In this document: positions 11,127 to 25,500 of the stretch, in pieces
Layout: every line of letters starts with the position of its first letter
Position numbering within the stretch: the first letter of the stretch is position 1
The notes under the pieces: generated by a model
Told to the model about the DNA's origin: nothing
The model's database searches: none
What the model saw: only the letters and a program-made list of their open reading frames with translations
Translations under genes and position numbers: made by a program
Assembly (NCBI GenBank): GCA_941918925.1
Contig: OW799234.1
Coordinates: 63,883,043-63,947,042 of the forward strand
Length of the DNA stretch: 64,000 bases
Direction of reading: 5' to 3'
Origin: Phyto melanocephala
Taxonomy: Eukaryota > Arthropoda > Insecta > Diptera > Rhinophoridae

Positions 11127-13242
11127 AAATTAGAGGAATTAGATGAACAAACAAAATACAAAAAAATGCTGGCAAGTAAAGTAAATGTTTTTCGTCTTTT
11201 AAAAGAAATTTGTCTCTCAGGCTGCGTTTTCATTTTCATTTAAGCGTGTTTGTGTGTGTGCAAGTATTTTATTTCTTATTTTTTGTACGCTCCTTTATTC
11301 AGTCGTTCATTCAATTCCCTCATTATTTGTGCATCCCAGTGTGTATATATATTCACAAAGCCAAGAAATAAAGATTTGCCAGGGTTTATCTGTAAGTCAG
11401 TATGATGTTTAAAAGGAATTTTGTAGTTGCTGCATTTTAACTTGGGCAAATGCTTGTGTCGCATTAATGTTTGTTTTTTTTTTATAAATTCATGCCACTT
11501 GTGTCGATTACTATGCAACAATCGTTTGCCATTTTACTTTACGCTTTTTGCCACACTAACATTTATGGCTTTAAAGCCGGCGTGCAAGATTTTTCTTTTT
11601 TGTTTAATGATGACAACAACGGCGATGATGCTGATTTCTGCTTACTTTACCCAACGAAAGTATGGCAAACGACGACTGTGTGAGAGAGAGAGAGAGAAAG
11701 ATGGAAAAAAGAATTCCGTTACGCTAGATTGACTGTGAAAAGATAAACAAATGCTCCTGTTTTGCTTGCCGTACTCGTCCTTAACTACTATACGAAATTG
11801 GTTTTCTATTCAGTATAAAGCCGAGTATGACTTAAACTGTTTTCCTTTATGTACATGTTAAGTATGTAGAGATATTTTAAATGAAAACCTTTTCCCTACT
11901 ACACGTACTATTTTTGTTCTTTTTCTTCGTAATAAAGAAACACTGAAAAAAATGCTATTGAATATTGTACATTATTTCTTAGTGTTTGAAAAAAAATAGT
12001 TGTAAGAATTTGAATTTGAAAGAATTTAAGTTCAATTATTGCGTTCATATAAATGAATAGATGTACAAAACATCAAAAACTTAATGCGAGATGCAAATAA
12101 ATTTAACATGTGCAAAAGAAATATATAAAAATTTTACAAATAATTTAAATTTATTAAAGATAAGAAGTATTTCTGTTTTTGAGCATTTAAACTAAAAGAA
12201 AAATCCTTAACCACTAATCAGAGTCCCACCTCAATTTACCACAACTTGTATTAGAGCCCTAGGAACTTCAAGTTCTCCTTAATGGTTGACTTTAATAGTC
12301 CGTGAGAGTCATGGTGGAGAACTCCAATCATTTGAAAAGAGCGATTATAAATTGCCAGACATGCTGTTCGTAATTCAGTGTTTAAAATTTTTACCATTCC
12401 CTAACAGTAATAACCTTACTCCAATATGGTGGTTAGAGTCCATGTACTTTGTGAATGTAAAATGGAACGTGGATAGAGTAAGAAAGAGATCAAGATTTTT
12501 TTCTCAGGTTGTATTTTATATTAGAGATACAAAATCGAAAAAAAAAATCAATGAAGAACTATAATTTGTTTACACAAATCTCAGATCCCTTATACGAATT
12601 AAACTTTTTTACACGAAATCAGTTTTGTAACAAATCTATACCGAACCATGAGTGATATGTGTATAATAACTTCGTATGCAACTCCATAAAATATATATCT
12701 ACGCACGCAAAGAAAAAACATGGTTGTGGTAACATAATCTAAGAGCAACATACAATGATTGAATTGTATGATTGTGCTTAAAACATATAATCGTTGCACG
12801 TTATCATTATTATGCTTACCGAAATTATCGTGCAATTATCATATTATGACTACAAATTAAATAAAGAATTTTTTCTCTTTCCTAAAACACTTTTTATTTC
12901 AACAAAAACAATGCCTACATAAGATTCTGTACTTCTGCACTTAACAATATTCAACATTCGCCTCTGGTCAAAAGCTAACCAGCAAGCATCAGGCGACATA
13001 GCAAAACAATATGAAGAGTAGAACGAACAGCGCAAACACAGTGTAGGCCAACCATCGCATACTTGGAAACGCCAAATAACAATTGAGGTGCAAGTGCAAG
13101 TTAAACATCAATTAAAACGCAATTCAAACGCGTATCAAATTTATACCGTTTTTTAGTTTTTATTAAAATTTTGAAGTTTTTGTTTTGTGGCTGCCAAAAC
13201 TATTACTTATTACAGGAATATTACTGGTTTGGGGTTGGGGGA
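11127..13242. other. no gene recognised; mixed low-complexity sequence
   Basis: Contains a (GA)n tract near 11684-11700 and several short ORFs on both strands (for example 12286-12564 plus, 92 aa). None has recognisable motifs or consistent splice context. Composition at 11200-11760 is slightly less AT-rich than the surroundings and might be regulatory or UTR sequence; that is a guess. Confidence 0.3.
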
Positions 13243-13767
13243 ATATCCCTTCTATATGCTGCACCTGTGGAGCCAAGGGTGCATATAGCATTATCATTCT
13301 GTATGCAACTTTTACAATATTCATTTTCAATCCCATATTAAGTACATACTTCTGAAAGCTTATGAAAAGGGAAGTCGATTGAGCCATGTCTATATGTCCG
13401 CTTGTCCGAATTATTATTTCGGCTAAAATCAACTTTTAGAATACTAAACATATTACACAGATCACATCTATAGGTGGTATCCAAGGTCTATAATAAAGAT
13501 CTGTTCAACTAATCAGCTGATAATTTTTTGCTCCCTTATGTTTAGATACGATAGTTGTCAAAATTTGTTTACCTTTTTAGCGCTCCATTTTTATTTTTCT
13601 ACTTTTGTTTACATTCTAAAGTGTTGTGAAATAAATATTAAAAAGTGTTTAATAATTAAGTTAAATAAAAAAGTTCAAATATAAACAATTCTTTAATATT
13701 GAAAAACAAAAAATAAAGTTTAATTCTCAAAAATTAAATAAAAACTCAGTTCAAAACTAACTAAAAC

Positions 13768-14052
13768 ATGAGTTATTGCTCATTGTGTAAAAAACAAATT
13801 TATAGTGGATCTGCCACAACACTTTTTCGTGTTCCAAAAGACACAAGGGAAAGGAAAAAATGGATGGAAATCTGTGGCAAAAAGTTATACACATTGAGCT
13901 TTATATGTGGGGATCACTTTTTGCCAACTAGCATTGTCCGCACTGGCAAAACAATACTCTTATTGCCAAATGCTGAGCCTTCTTTTAAGCAAATGAAGGA
14001 AGCTAATCTTCTTTGTAATTCATTTTTTTTTATATATAAAAAAAACGTTTAA
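13768..14052 (+). CDS. THAP-type zinc-finger domain ORF (94 aa) inside the P-like element
   Basis: The N-terminus has a C2CH THAP signature: C4-x2-C7, then C47-x2-H50, with the conserved LFRVPKD stretch (P23), W32, F51 right after the His, and a Pro-containing segment (PNAEPSF) at the domain end. In P elements the THAP domain is the N-terminal, sequence-specific DNA-binding part of the transposase, and the opening MSYCSLCKK resembles that architecture. About 75 residues are domain; the rest is low-complexity before a stop. A splice donor (TTTGTAATTC near 14013) could join it to a lost downstream exon. Alone it could bind transposon ends and act as a repressor (inference). A host THAP gene exon is the alternative, but the surrounding inverted repeats favour the transposon. 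Confidence 0.7.
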   Translation: MSYCSLCKKQIYSGSATTLFRVPKDTRERKKWMEICGKKLYTLSFICGDHFLPTSIVRTGKTILLLPNAEPSFKQMKEANLLCNSFFFIYKKNV

Positions 14053-14663
14053 AAATATATATTTCGAGTACATGTATATTGAACAAAAAATAAGAACAAG
14101 ATAATTTGTTAATTATTCTGATAATTTTTTTTTGGCAGCAGCTATGCCAAGCATTTCAAAACTGTTAACTATATTGACTTACCTTTTTCCAAAATCTAAG
14201 TAAAAAAAAAAATTTCACTATTTTAGTTAATAAGCAGTTCAAATAAACAAACCAAAAATAAAAATTTAAAAATAGGAGTATTCACTTCACTTAGTTTAAG
14301 TCTCAGGATTTATTTTTTTACTATGTAATGCGTTTAGTTTCTTCTAACAGGCTTTGTACTACTATTTGAATTAATAAATAATATGCTCGTTCGTTTACTC
14401 AAAAGTTTTAAAGTATTCAATATTTTTTATTGAAGTTTACTGGTTTTTTACTAATTTCAACTTTGTATATAAATTTAAAAGTAGGTTAAACTAATTTACG
14501 ATAGTTGACTTAAGCCAGAATTATAGATATTCAATTGCTACCCTAATTTAAAATTTTCTTTTAGAGGCGTACTCGCTAAACCAACAATATCTGTACTTTC
14601 CGAAATTAGACTTTATATTTTTGACACTGTTAACCAATTCCTTTTGGGTTAATATACCTATTA

Positions 14664-15500
<837 letters not shown>

Positions 15501-15860
15501 TATTTTAAAATATATTTTTAGCACATATTTACCGAATAAAACTTTGTAATTATTAATAATATTATTTATTTTTCTTGTCTTGTAAACTGAAAAATTGTTC
15601 AACAAAAGGAAAACACAAAAAATACTTAAAAAGTAAAGCGTTTTTTTTAGTATTTTAGTCAGCTGTTTTTGACAACCTCGTTATGCATGTAAATTTTTTT
15701 GATTTTTGTTTTTGTAGAGTTGCACAGACTTTATTAAATAGACCTTGGGTGGTATCAATCTTTTAAAAATACTCAGGAAGAAATTATTATTGAAATCCAG
15801 CATAATCTCTTCACGAATTTTTGAGATTTGAGCAAATAAACACGACTACGTTGTTTTTCC

Positions 15861-17640
15861 TCCAGTTGTCTCTAACATCAATATTAAAATTTATTCAGCC
15901 TTTGTATAACCTTTAAGTAAGTTTGTAACTATAATAAATACTATTTATAAATAGGCATACCTCTGAGGTTATTCCCAAAAAAATGCAAGAGTAATCGGCA
16001 AAGTTATAGCTAAAAATTATCTAAAAACATATATATATTTCTTTAAATATATCAAGCTGCTAAAGTACCAAATTAGTTAAAGGACACGTCCAAGACACCG
16101 AAATGTGTGTCTTTTAATAAAAAGAAAATGTACAACAAATTATCCGTGAAAAGCAAATTTCATAAAACTTGCTTAGATTTATGGCAAAACTCAAGTTTGA
16201 ACACAAAAGCCCAAAATCATTCGGTTCATAATAATAAGGTTAAACCCATTTGAATTAAAGTTAAAAACAAAATTCTATCTCTCAGTATTTCAGTTGTGAT
16301 GTTGTTTTGTTCTTACTCTGATTATACTTGTAACTGCTCTGCAGCATGTCTTTTGAATTAAAAATTAATGTTTTGGATAAAAATAGGTTTTTGCGATGTA
16401 TGTATGTATTCTTTTAACTCCATACAGTTGCATACATGTCTCCCTCCCCCTCTCCAACACATGCACACAAACACCTTTATGGATAAATATCAAATAGTGT
16501 TCATTCATTTTGTGTGCGTTGGCGAAGTAACGTGTGGGAAATGAAAAGAAATAACACAGCAGATATTTAAGGCAGGCAAACACATGCAACAACTTCATAC
16601 ATATAAAAACACAAAATTTGCATCGCATAAGTTTATGAAAATGCAAAAAACACCAGAAGCATTAAAAAATTGAAAAAAAATATATAAAAACTAAAATGAA
16701 TTCATAGAAATGTGTAAATGTGTATGTTTGGTCTATGAATATGATGGAATAATACACACAATCTAGAATGTGTATATTAAATGTACGTGCTATTATTATT
16801 CCTTTAGTTCATTCTATTATTTCATTTCAATTATTTTTTTTTTCTTTGTCAGTATAAACTATTTCTCTAATGCCCTCTCTAAATAACATAGACTTATATG
16901 CAAGTAAGTTTGCTTTTATTATTTATTTGCATAGCTACATTATGTAAATATGTATGTGTATATTTAAAGTTGTAATACGTATAGAGCCAATTGATAGACA
17001 TGCAGATTGACAGTTTTGTAAGTGACATAACTTAAACGACAGTCTAACAGACAGGCTGTGATAGTTCAATATCTAAATATATAGTCTAGAACACAAAACA
17101 GATAGTCATCTCAGTCCAGCCAAGTTCAGTTTAATCGAAACAACTGTGCATTATTCAAACTATTATAATGCCTAAATAATCCAATATGATGGGAGTAGGA
17201 AGGTAGACAGATTTTTGTCGTTGTTGTTATAATGCCTATTACGCATACATGGTTTAACACATTTAGAAAATAAGACAACCAAGCGATCGAGAGAGAGAGA
17301 GAGAAAGATAACAAGCTAAAGCTTGACAGAAAGACTAAAAATCGATTTGGTTATTATATTTTGATTAGTATTTGTGTGTGTTTACATGCACTTGTGTTAA
17401 AAAAAATCAGTGTTAATCTATAAAAAAGTCTTGGTTTGTAAGACAAAATCGTAGTTTTTTTTACTTATAAGTTCGTGTAAAAAAATTCAAAAGTTCATTT
17501 ATGGTGAAGAAATATTAAAAAAAAATTAATTGACAAAATTTTTCAATAAATCATTGTTCAATATAATAATAGGAGTTTTCTCGCACGGTGAAGTGTTTTG
17601 GATAAAAAGTGAAGTAAAGTTTGCAGTTATATAAAAATAA
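15861..17640. other. no gene or recognised element
   Basis: AT-rich; includes a (GA)n stretch at about 17288-17305 and TATG/TGTA-rich microsatellite-like patches. Short ORFs (for example 16365-16646 minus) have no recognisable motif. Confidence 0.35.
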
Positions 17641-17644
17641 GTTC

Positions 17645-18290
17645 ATTATTTTCAATATCTAGTTTGTTGAATAACCTCCCTTTTTAATAACTGTCGCACA
17701 TCTTTGAGGCATGGAGTCAATAAGATCTTGACATCACTTTAACGGAATTTGATTCCATGCATCTTGAACTATGCTCCATAAATCGTTCGCATTTGATGGC
17801 ATTTTTTCTGCAACATATTTTTTGACATCTCCCCAGAGATGTTTAATAGGGTTAAGGTCAGGGGACTAAGCAGGCCACCTCAACTCTATTGTCCGAAAGT
17901 CCATTTCAGTAGCATATTCCATACCAGCATCACTTCGTTCATTGTCTTCACATAAACATTATTATCCATTCTGATTCCTTTTATCTGATTTATCGGAGCA
18001 AATCCGCTTTTGCGCGCCACCACTCTTAACGGTTTTTGTTTTGTGTACTGTGCCTTGTATTCTGCGTTAGGCAGAGGTCGAGGTCGAATATACTAGAGCC
18101 AGTTCCACCACATAGAAAAATTTTACTTTCGTCTGTCCATAATATGTTCTCCTATTGCTCTTTTTGCCATTTGACATGCCCCTAAGATGGTGTCGAAAAT
18201 AAAGTAGCAAAATGATGTATTTAACATTGGACAACATCATGAAAATCGCATTGAACTAATTTAGTTTCTAGTAATATGGTGTGAATGATT
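17645..18290 (-). pseudogene. Tc1-like transposase remnant, C-terminal part
   Basis: The minus strand shows, across frameshifts, ILWTDESK-like, GFAPINQIKGIRMDNN-like and the typical SPDLNPIKHLWGDVKKYV segment near the third catalytic position, followed by MPSNAND and a degenerate end near 17650. Multiple stops interrupt it. It abuts the type A DINE-1-like element at 18302. It overlaps in content with the 21190-22030 remnant (both hold a DES-type motif), so they are separate copies. Confidence 0.7.
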
Positions 18291-18301
18291 CTTATTATTA
18301 T

Positions 18302-20233
18302 TATACCCGCCACCAAAAAAATGGTGGGGGTATATTCATTTTGTCATTCCGTTTGTAACACATCGAAATATCCATTTTAGACCCCATAAAGTATATATAT
18401 TCTGAATCGGGGTTTGATTTGATGACGATCTAGCTATGTCCATCCGTCTGTCCGTCTGTTGAAAGCACGATAGAGGTGGAGCGAAAAAGCTAGGGGCTCA
18501 AATTTTGCCAGAATATGTCTTATACACAAGGTTTTTACTGAAATTTGGCTAAATCGGAGTATTAGAAAGAGAGTTATAGCTCGTAATGCAAGAGTAGGTC
18601 GAAAAAAACGTGTCATTCCGACATCGAATAAAATGGAGTTGTGTCCAAATGCATCAACGTAGAGTCATGAAACCGCAAACATATATTTCCTTAGCAAAAA
18701 CAATATTTCTCCCAACAAATTGCTTAAATCTATGCATTAGGAAAGGAGTTATAGATCAAAATGTACAAAATTTATACCGCGCCGTGTATTTTTCAGTATA
18801 TTCAAAACCTAATAAAACTGGCAAAATTAGATGTACGATTCTAAATGCACACTTTTCAAACTTTGCTTTTTGGTCAGAGGTTTTTTTTAACGGAAAATAA
18901 ATGTGACACGCCCATTTTTACGCCCACCTCCCATATAACGTTTAACATAAAATTCATATAATTTTTCTATGAAAAAAGATTTTGGAATAATAAAGGACTA
19001 TATTGAAATACCTAAGTTGTATGCATTAGCAGAAATAATTTTGAAACGCCTACTATAATGCCCACTTTTCACGTTATCTACCGTTAATGAAATTTAAAAG
19101 CTCATAAAACCGACAAAATTAGTGGTATGAAGATGAAATTTGCTACATATATCCTTCCAGTCAATGTCATTATTATGCCAGAAAATTAAGGTTCCACGCC
19201 CACTTTTACGCCCACCTCCCATATAACGGTTTAACTGAAATTCATATAATTTTTTATTAATAGAGATTTTGGAATAATAAAAGAATATATTGAAATGCAT
19301 TTGTAGTACTCATTAGAAAAAACAACTTTGACACGCCTACTGTAACGCCCACTTTTCACGTTATCTACCGTTAATGAAATTTAAAAGCTCTCAAAACCGA
19401 TCAAATTAGAGGTATGATGATCAAATTTGCTACATATATCCTTCTAATCAATTTAATTGTTATGCCAGAAAATTTAGGTGACACGCCCACTTTAACGCCT
19501 ACCTCCCATATATTTTGAATAAAACACAAATTATTTGGGAAATTATTTTAATTTTTTTTTATTATGATAATATTGGTATGGTTTAGTTATGTATGAAACA
19601 AAATATCGGTAAAATGGCATTCGCGACCTCGACGACATACCTCGATCCGAGGGACCAAATTTTCAATGACAATGTTGATGCTCAATTGTTGAGCACGTTG
19701 ATGACTCGAGGCTGACTGCTATTTTGCCACACTTTCGCGAAAAACAGCAATGTTTCCAATGCAACAAAGGCATTCACAGATGTTCTCACATTTTGTACAG
19801 ACCAGTTTTGCTGAAATTTAAATATTTTTTACAATTCTCCCGATTGTGGACGAATTTGAACAATTATGTTGACCAAAAGAATTACAAAGTGCACAAAATG
19901 CATTTTGATTTGAACTCCCATTTTCATAATAAACCTGAATAACTTTAAAGCGTTGCTCATTTGCGTATGTTTCCATGGATCACATTGAGTAAGTTTGAGA
20001 TTGAGAAATGTCAAGTGAAGTGCAGAACACAAATTTAAAGACTAGGTGTAGTTCATCTTCAACATGGGCCCCTAAAATTGAACCACCCTCTACAAAGAAA
20101 ATGATACATATTTTATTATAAAGAGATTATTCCATAGCGATTAACAAAATAATAAATATTGTGCTTTAAATGTACACAAAATTGGTGGTGGGTATAAAAG
20201 ATTCGGCACAGCCGAATATAGTGCTCTTACTTG
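18302..20233 (+). mobile_element. DINE-1-like (Helentron-associated) element, type A, copy 1
   Basis: The 5' end TATACCCGCCACCAA is matched near the 3' end by TTGGTGGTGGGTATA (one mismatch). These are subterminal inverted repeats. The 3' hairpin ATTCGGCACAGCCGAAT (20201-20217) and terminal TACTTG follow. A GTCY microsatellite (CCATCCGTCTGTCCGTCTG) lies at about 18438-18460. The core carries an internal repeat of about 290 bp marked by CACGCCCA.TTT.ACGCC at about 18906, 19196 and 19486. A mariner-like insert occupies about 19500-20095. No protein of its own. A near-identical 3' part recurs at 25501-27909. Confidence 0.75.
19500..20095 (-). mobile_element. mariner-like insert carried by type A element, copy 1
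   Basis: The right terminus reads CCTAAAATTGAACCACCCTC before TA. The minus strand encodes pieces of a transposase N-terminal helix-turn-helix region comparable to the NGRSNQN...HNRSNSSTIARIVK segment of the 27.5-kb copy, with stops. The left terminus is lost. The same insert at the same place is present in copy 2. Confidence 0.65.
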
Positions 20234-21189
20234 TCCTATGTCATATACTTACATATGCACGTAAGCACACACATACATCTAAAAGTAGAAAGGCCTTAAC
20301 TCAAATAATTGTAACTTTACAGCAAAAGACAAAAACGTATTAGAAACTGTATTCTCATAATGTTACTTTTTTTATAAAATTGCTTGTAAAACTACTATTG
20401 CAAGAAGTTTTTATGTTGAGGTGTATTTTAGTGATCAGCTTTGAGTCGTTTTTTCGATATTCATAGTAAGTCATAAAATTTGAGTATAAGTGCGTATAAA
20501 TCAATGAAATTTAACTAAGCTGACGTATGCATACCCTCAACAACGTTGATTTAGAAGTACAACTCACAATGAACATGAGTACTACGTCATACTCATAGCA
20601 TCCCATATTTATATAATTCGCGAAATTACTCACGTAGATTTGTATTATTAAGAAAATACTCATATTCTTAGAGTGATGCAAGTTGATTCAACAACAAAAA
20701 CATTAACAGCTCTCATTTGTATGAAAATTAAACAATGCTGCCATATCAGAGAGTGCAAAATATTTTTTAGCCACAAAAAAATTTGCATTTAGAAATATGT
20801 ATGTAATTTTTATATCGTATTTACTAATTGCAAACTCACTAGCGACTTAAACTATACATATACATGTGCATATATATTTGTTTCAGCGAACTGTAACGTT
20901 GAACAACAGCAATAAAATGATCGTTGTTTACATTTTTTGCAGCAAATTAAAAGTCTGCTTTTTTAGGCTCGCACTTAAATTTGAAAGATAACACGCAAAA
21001 ACAAAATCTAAATCTGGCATGTTGTCTTAAACAGACACGGAATTAAGCGCTTTATTTTTGCTTGTTGGTTTTTGTATTATTTTGTTAAATTAAAATTTTT
21101 TATTTTTTTCAACAAACCAACAGCAATAAAATGAATATTATGGTGAATGTCAAATTGTAATCTGGCAAGCCTAGTTCAAACACACAACT
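20234..21189. other. no gene or recognised element
   Basis: AT-rich sequence with no ORF of note and no termini recognised. Confidence 0.35.
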
Positions 21190-22030
21190 TCATAATGAGT
21201 ATGAGAGTCAAATTCGTTTTTTATCGTCTTTTAATCTTGCGTCTGAAAGACAAAATTTTGATTCATCACTCCAGAGGACACTTTTCCAAAAAATCATAGG
21301 CCTTTCTAAGTGCTCACGAGCATATAAAATTCTGGACTTTATTTTTTCTTTTTTTATACGAGTGACTTGTGTTGTACAATACAACCACGCAAATTTCTCT
21401 CATTTAACCTTCTTCTAATCATTCGTGAGGAGATGTCAATATCAAATTAAGTTAAAAATTCTCTCTGAATTTCATTTGAGGTTTTAAGCGGGTCTATAAA
21501 TAAACTGAAGATCTATAAATAAAGGACTCCTGCCTACGGGTGGTTTTTCTAGATATAGTGCCTTGAAAAGCTTTTTATACGTCTTATAGGTTTGAATATG
21601 TTTTAACGCGTTGTAGACCATCTTCCTGGAGTATTTCAAAATGGATGCAATCTCCCCTACGGTGCGTCCTTTCAAGGCCATTTGCTTAATTATCTGACGC
21701 TGGTCGTGAGTGCACCAATTGCTTTTAGCCTTGGCTAATTAACATTTTTGTTTTTTATTTAAGCTTTTAAAATAAAACTTCTATAAAACTTACAAATTTT
21801 AATTTTTAAACACCAACAATAATAAAATATATTAAAATATGTAAAATGTGCTAATTTGTGTCCTGCTTGCAATTAATTAATCAATCATAAATAAAAACCG
21901 CAACAGAGAAATAAAGAAAATATAATGGAACATTTTGACCACACCAGGGGCTGTACTTATAATTTTAATGAAAAAGTAGAAAATATTTTGATATTGATAG
22001 CAAGGTGTGTGGACCTAATGTCCACCACTG
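21190..22030 (-). mobile_element. Tc1-like transposon, 5' half
   Basis: The right end, read on minus, begins CAGTGGTGGACATTAGGTCC and is flanked by TA (22031-22032), a typical Tc1/mariner terminus. A 65-residue open stretch (21484-21681) includes MALKGRTVGEIASILKYSRK, a helix-turn-helix of Tc1-type transposases, and PPVGRSP (GRPR-like). Broken frames further down give RPMIFWKSVLWSDESKF with the first catalytic Asp. The 3' half is missing. Confidence 0.75.
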
Positions 22031-22159
22031 TACATATTTGTAATAGTTTGTCTACCTTAAAACTGTGGCTTACATTTACATGATAAATTCATCGGTTTTT
22101 TATTAATACGCCACAGTTCTAATTGGTTTGTGTATTTGCTACAAGGTTTTTTAAATTAT

Positions 22160-24826
22160 TAGCGCCATCTATTGAAAGTTTTTGTAGCTCTACTCAACAA
22201 ACATTTTTTCTTTAATTGAACATTGTGATATTCATTTGTTTTCAACATATATTATCACAATGGCATGCATTAAGAAAAAATTTAATATCACAAGTGATAA
22301 AGAAAGGATAATAATTTGCTAGCTATATCATGGTCTTTGTCACTTTAAATGTGATGATCGTCCTGTTCTTGTTGCTGAATTTCTATTGAAGATGAATGAA
22401 CTACCATGTTGCTGTAATGATTGTAGAAAAATGGGTGTTAGTTTTCACAGATTTTTTCAAGGAACCAGAAATCGATTTTTGGAAGTTCAGGATGACGTTT
22501 TCAAACTTTCCGAATCTATTTCATAGTATGGAAAACTTTTCGATGATTTAAAATCTCTCGATTGTCTGAATTCTCCTGCTAAATCTCCTAAAAGATGGAA
22601 GTAAGCAAGGAAAAATAAAGAAAAACTAGCTGAACAGCTTGATATTCCTGTTGATCCAACTTGACACCTTAATGATGACGTGACATAAGCTAATTCTGAT
22701 TCAACCTTTCCACAAAAGCCTATTGATGGCACTCCTAAAAACAATGATTATCCGATACAACAACAAAAGTCTTTAGCTGTTAATATTTAATAATACGTTA
22801 AGATCCATACCACCTAAAAGAGCTAGTTTTGTATCTCGTCTTGCTTTTGATACACCTGTTGATGATGTTGATAATCTATAATTGGACCTAATATTGAAAA
22901 ATCGACGTTTAAATTCAATTATTCTAAAAGTCGTGAAATAACGTCTTTTAAAGTTATTGTTCCTGATCAACGTTTTGATCCAGGTTTTTGCCCGATTAAC
23001 ACATTTTTCTGTGAATTTATTTATTTATAACGCAGCAATACAAAGTCTACCAGGCCAAATTATTCATAGAGATAATCAAACCTCATCTGTCTGTCAACCG
23101 CTACGTAATTCAACTACTTTAAAAAGCTAAATTTTGCTAACGATTATAATTTGTCCATTATTTATCAGAATATTCGTAGCCTAAACACAAAATTATCATC
23201 ACCTTATGTTGACAGTTTTAATTTTGACCATGACATTATAATTTTCACTGAGACATGGCTCGTTGATTCTGTGCATAATTCTGAGACATTATGTGATTAT
23301 TTTCAGATTATTAGACGCGGTCGTGGAAATAACAAGAAATCGGGTGGGATCCTTATTGCTGTATCAAATAATTTTCCTGTAAAAACTTGAAATCATGAGT
23401 TTTCCTACAAAATCGAATTCTCTGGAGTCCTTTTAAGACTTAAGACCGTCATCGCCTCAATCAGTCTACACTCAAAAGGATAATGCGCAAAACTTTGTTG
23501 TTCGTTTGGCCAAGCCAGATGATTTGGTTATTATTGCTGGCGTTTTTAATATGCCCTCAATAATATGAAAGAAGAATGATGAATGCTTTAATCCAACTTC
23601 ATTAAAAAATAATTTGAATTGTTTAGATTTCCGAAACTTATCGGATTTGGACCTTTATAAAATAAATGGTATGCTCAACGAATATGGTAAAATATTGGAC
23701 TTAATATTTGTCTATGAATGTGCTGATATTGCTGCTAAACGTGTCAAACCAATTACTGAACCTGAACTCCGATTTCATCTCACTGTAGAAACCAATATAT
23801 CTCTTTCAGGAGCTATTTCAGAACTTATTAGCAGATTTAAAGAAATTGTTTGTTTAAAAAAGCTACTACTACTGCCAATCGAGTTCTTTTTTTAACAATT
23901 TAAACTGGAATTACTTGTTACTTTCCTCAAATATTTCATTGGATGATGTGGTAGAACGATTGAATAAAACTTTTTACTCTCCTATTGATTTGTCAATTCC
24001 TATAGAAATAAATCGCAAACTTGTTGGTGTACCTTGGAATTCAAAGCATCTGTCTTACATTAAAAATAAAAAAAAAAAATAGTTTTTTAAAATATAAAGG
24101 GTTCGCCATCTAACGTTTTTCTTAACTAGAGCTTATTTCGTGAATGGTAACACTTAGCTCATGTCTGATTTGACAGATAATTAGTTTTATCCTTCCGCTT
24201 AACGCTGGGAAATATTGCGACATTACCGATTTTGCCAAAAAAATCATCTTTTCAGATGAAGCTCATTTCGATCTTGGCGGGTATGTAAACAAGCAAAATT
24301 GTCGCATTTGGGGCACAGAAAACCCGCACGCATACATTGAAAAGTCGATACACCCAAAACGAGTAACTGTTTGGTGCGGATTTTGGTCCAGAGGCATAAT
24401 TGGGCCATTAGCAAGGAGTGGTCGTTACAGTCAATGGCGATCGTTATCGGGCCTTGTTGAACGAATTTTTGTTCGCAGAAATTGAAGAGAAGGATACTGG
24501 CAAAATTTGGTTTCAACAGGATGTCGCTACGTGCGACACAGAAAATATTCAGTAGTTTTTTTTATAACATTAAAAAAAAAAAAATTTATTTGGCGGAGCC
24601 TTTACAAGCCATCTGGGAAACTTGCTGACTATACTAATTATTCAACAGTTCGTACGGAATATAACTCTTTAAATAGATTTTGTTATAATAAAGAACAACT
24701 TTCAATCTATTCCAAGATCGTTTTACAGTTTTTGAATTCCAAGAGAAAATCTATTGCTTTTCCATCTGTAATGAAGTTTGGAGATTGTGAGTCTGGTAGA
24801 TATGGATATTTCGATGTGTTTCAGAT
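22160..24826 (+). mobile_element. Jockey-like LINE, 5' part, decayed and interrupted
   Basis: ORF1 remnants (from ATG at 22261) show a Cys-rich start and frames such as CCCNDCRKMGVSFHRFF and FKLSESIS with scattered stops. ORF2 begins near 23130 with an endonuclease (EEP family) segment: IIYQNIRSLNTKLSS, IIIFTETWLVDS and GGILIAVSNNF. A later block (23614-23895) is LCDYF-to-ILDLIF-type endonuclease sequence. Before the reverse transcriptase proper, a linker (WNSKHLSYIKNKK...) is split by a 506-bp mariner (24097-24602). It resumes as YNSLNRFCYNKEQLSIYSK and is cut off near 24826. Several stops make it inactive. The 5' boundary is approximate. Confidence 0.7.
24097..24602 (+). mobile_element. mariner-family deletion derivative nested in LINE
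   Basis: Termini AAGGGTTCGCCATCTAACG and ATTTGGCGGAGCCTT are inverted repeats, and TA flanks both sides (24095-24096, 24603-24604). Internal DDE fragments match 1424-1955 (AHFDLGGYVNKQNC, WGTENPHAYIEKSIHPKRV, IWFQQDVATC). The central ATG-to-helix-turn-helix part and the distal part are missing. Length 506 bp. Confidence 0.8.
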
Positions 24827-24829
24827 GGA

Positions 24830-25500
24830 ATGACATAATAAATATACCCCCACTACAAAACATTAGAGATTATTAACAAGATATGCGTTTGGGACAAAAA
24901 ATTTAAGATTTCTTAAAAAAATCAATGGCTATTGGAGATGTAAGTATAATTCAGACAGTAAAATTGTTGTGGTCATAATGAAACAAATTTGAATTACACA
25001 TATTTTTGTACATTTCTTAAATTTAAAAATTTCAAAACACAATAAATATATTTTATGTCACAATTTTAGTTTTGGACTAAGTTTATTTTTATTAAAAACG
25101 TAAAATTTTTAATCGTGTTATCTCACTAAACAAACACAGATGGCAAATTTTTTGTTAAATTTTCTTTTACGCGATTCGAATTTATATTTGCGTATTTTGA
25201 ACAGTCAAAATAACATGAGCATAACACGTTTAGGCGTAAGTGGTTTTTACTAAAACAATTTGTTTATTAAGTAAATATATAGTCGAATGAAAACAAATTA
25301 TTGCTTTTAATAAGAATGAAAAAAACTATTTCATTTCAAAATGTTGAAAACAAAATATATTTTTAGGTGATATAATGCTACGAAACTTAAAAAATATAGA
25401 AAGTGACCGTAGTTTTAGTGTCGGCGATGTGTGACTCCAAAAACATTTGCTCAAAATTACCGAAATATACTTCTGTCAATATGTAAACATTTTACATTTT
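24830..25500. other. no gene or recognised element
   Basis: AT-rich sequence between the LINE and the next DINE-1-like element. A phrase ATTGTTGTGGTCATAATGAAAC near 24963 resembles some Tc1-type termini but has no partner. Confidence 0.3.

Noticed and set aside
11427..11732. Overlapping plus-strand ORFs of 101 and 70 aa
   Set aside because: Two frames are open over the same bases, with low-complexity content and no motif; more likely non-coding.
17645..22030. One Tc1-like transposon split by the DINE-1-like element and spacer
   Set aside because: Both halves contain a DES-type catalytic segment (ILWTDESK-like and VLWSDESKF), so they overlap in content and must be two different elements.
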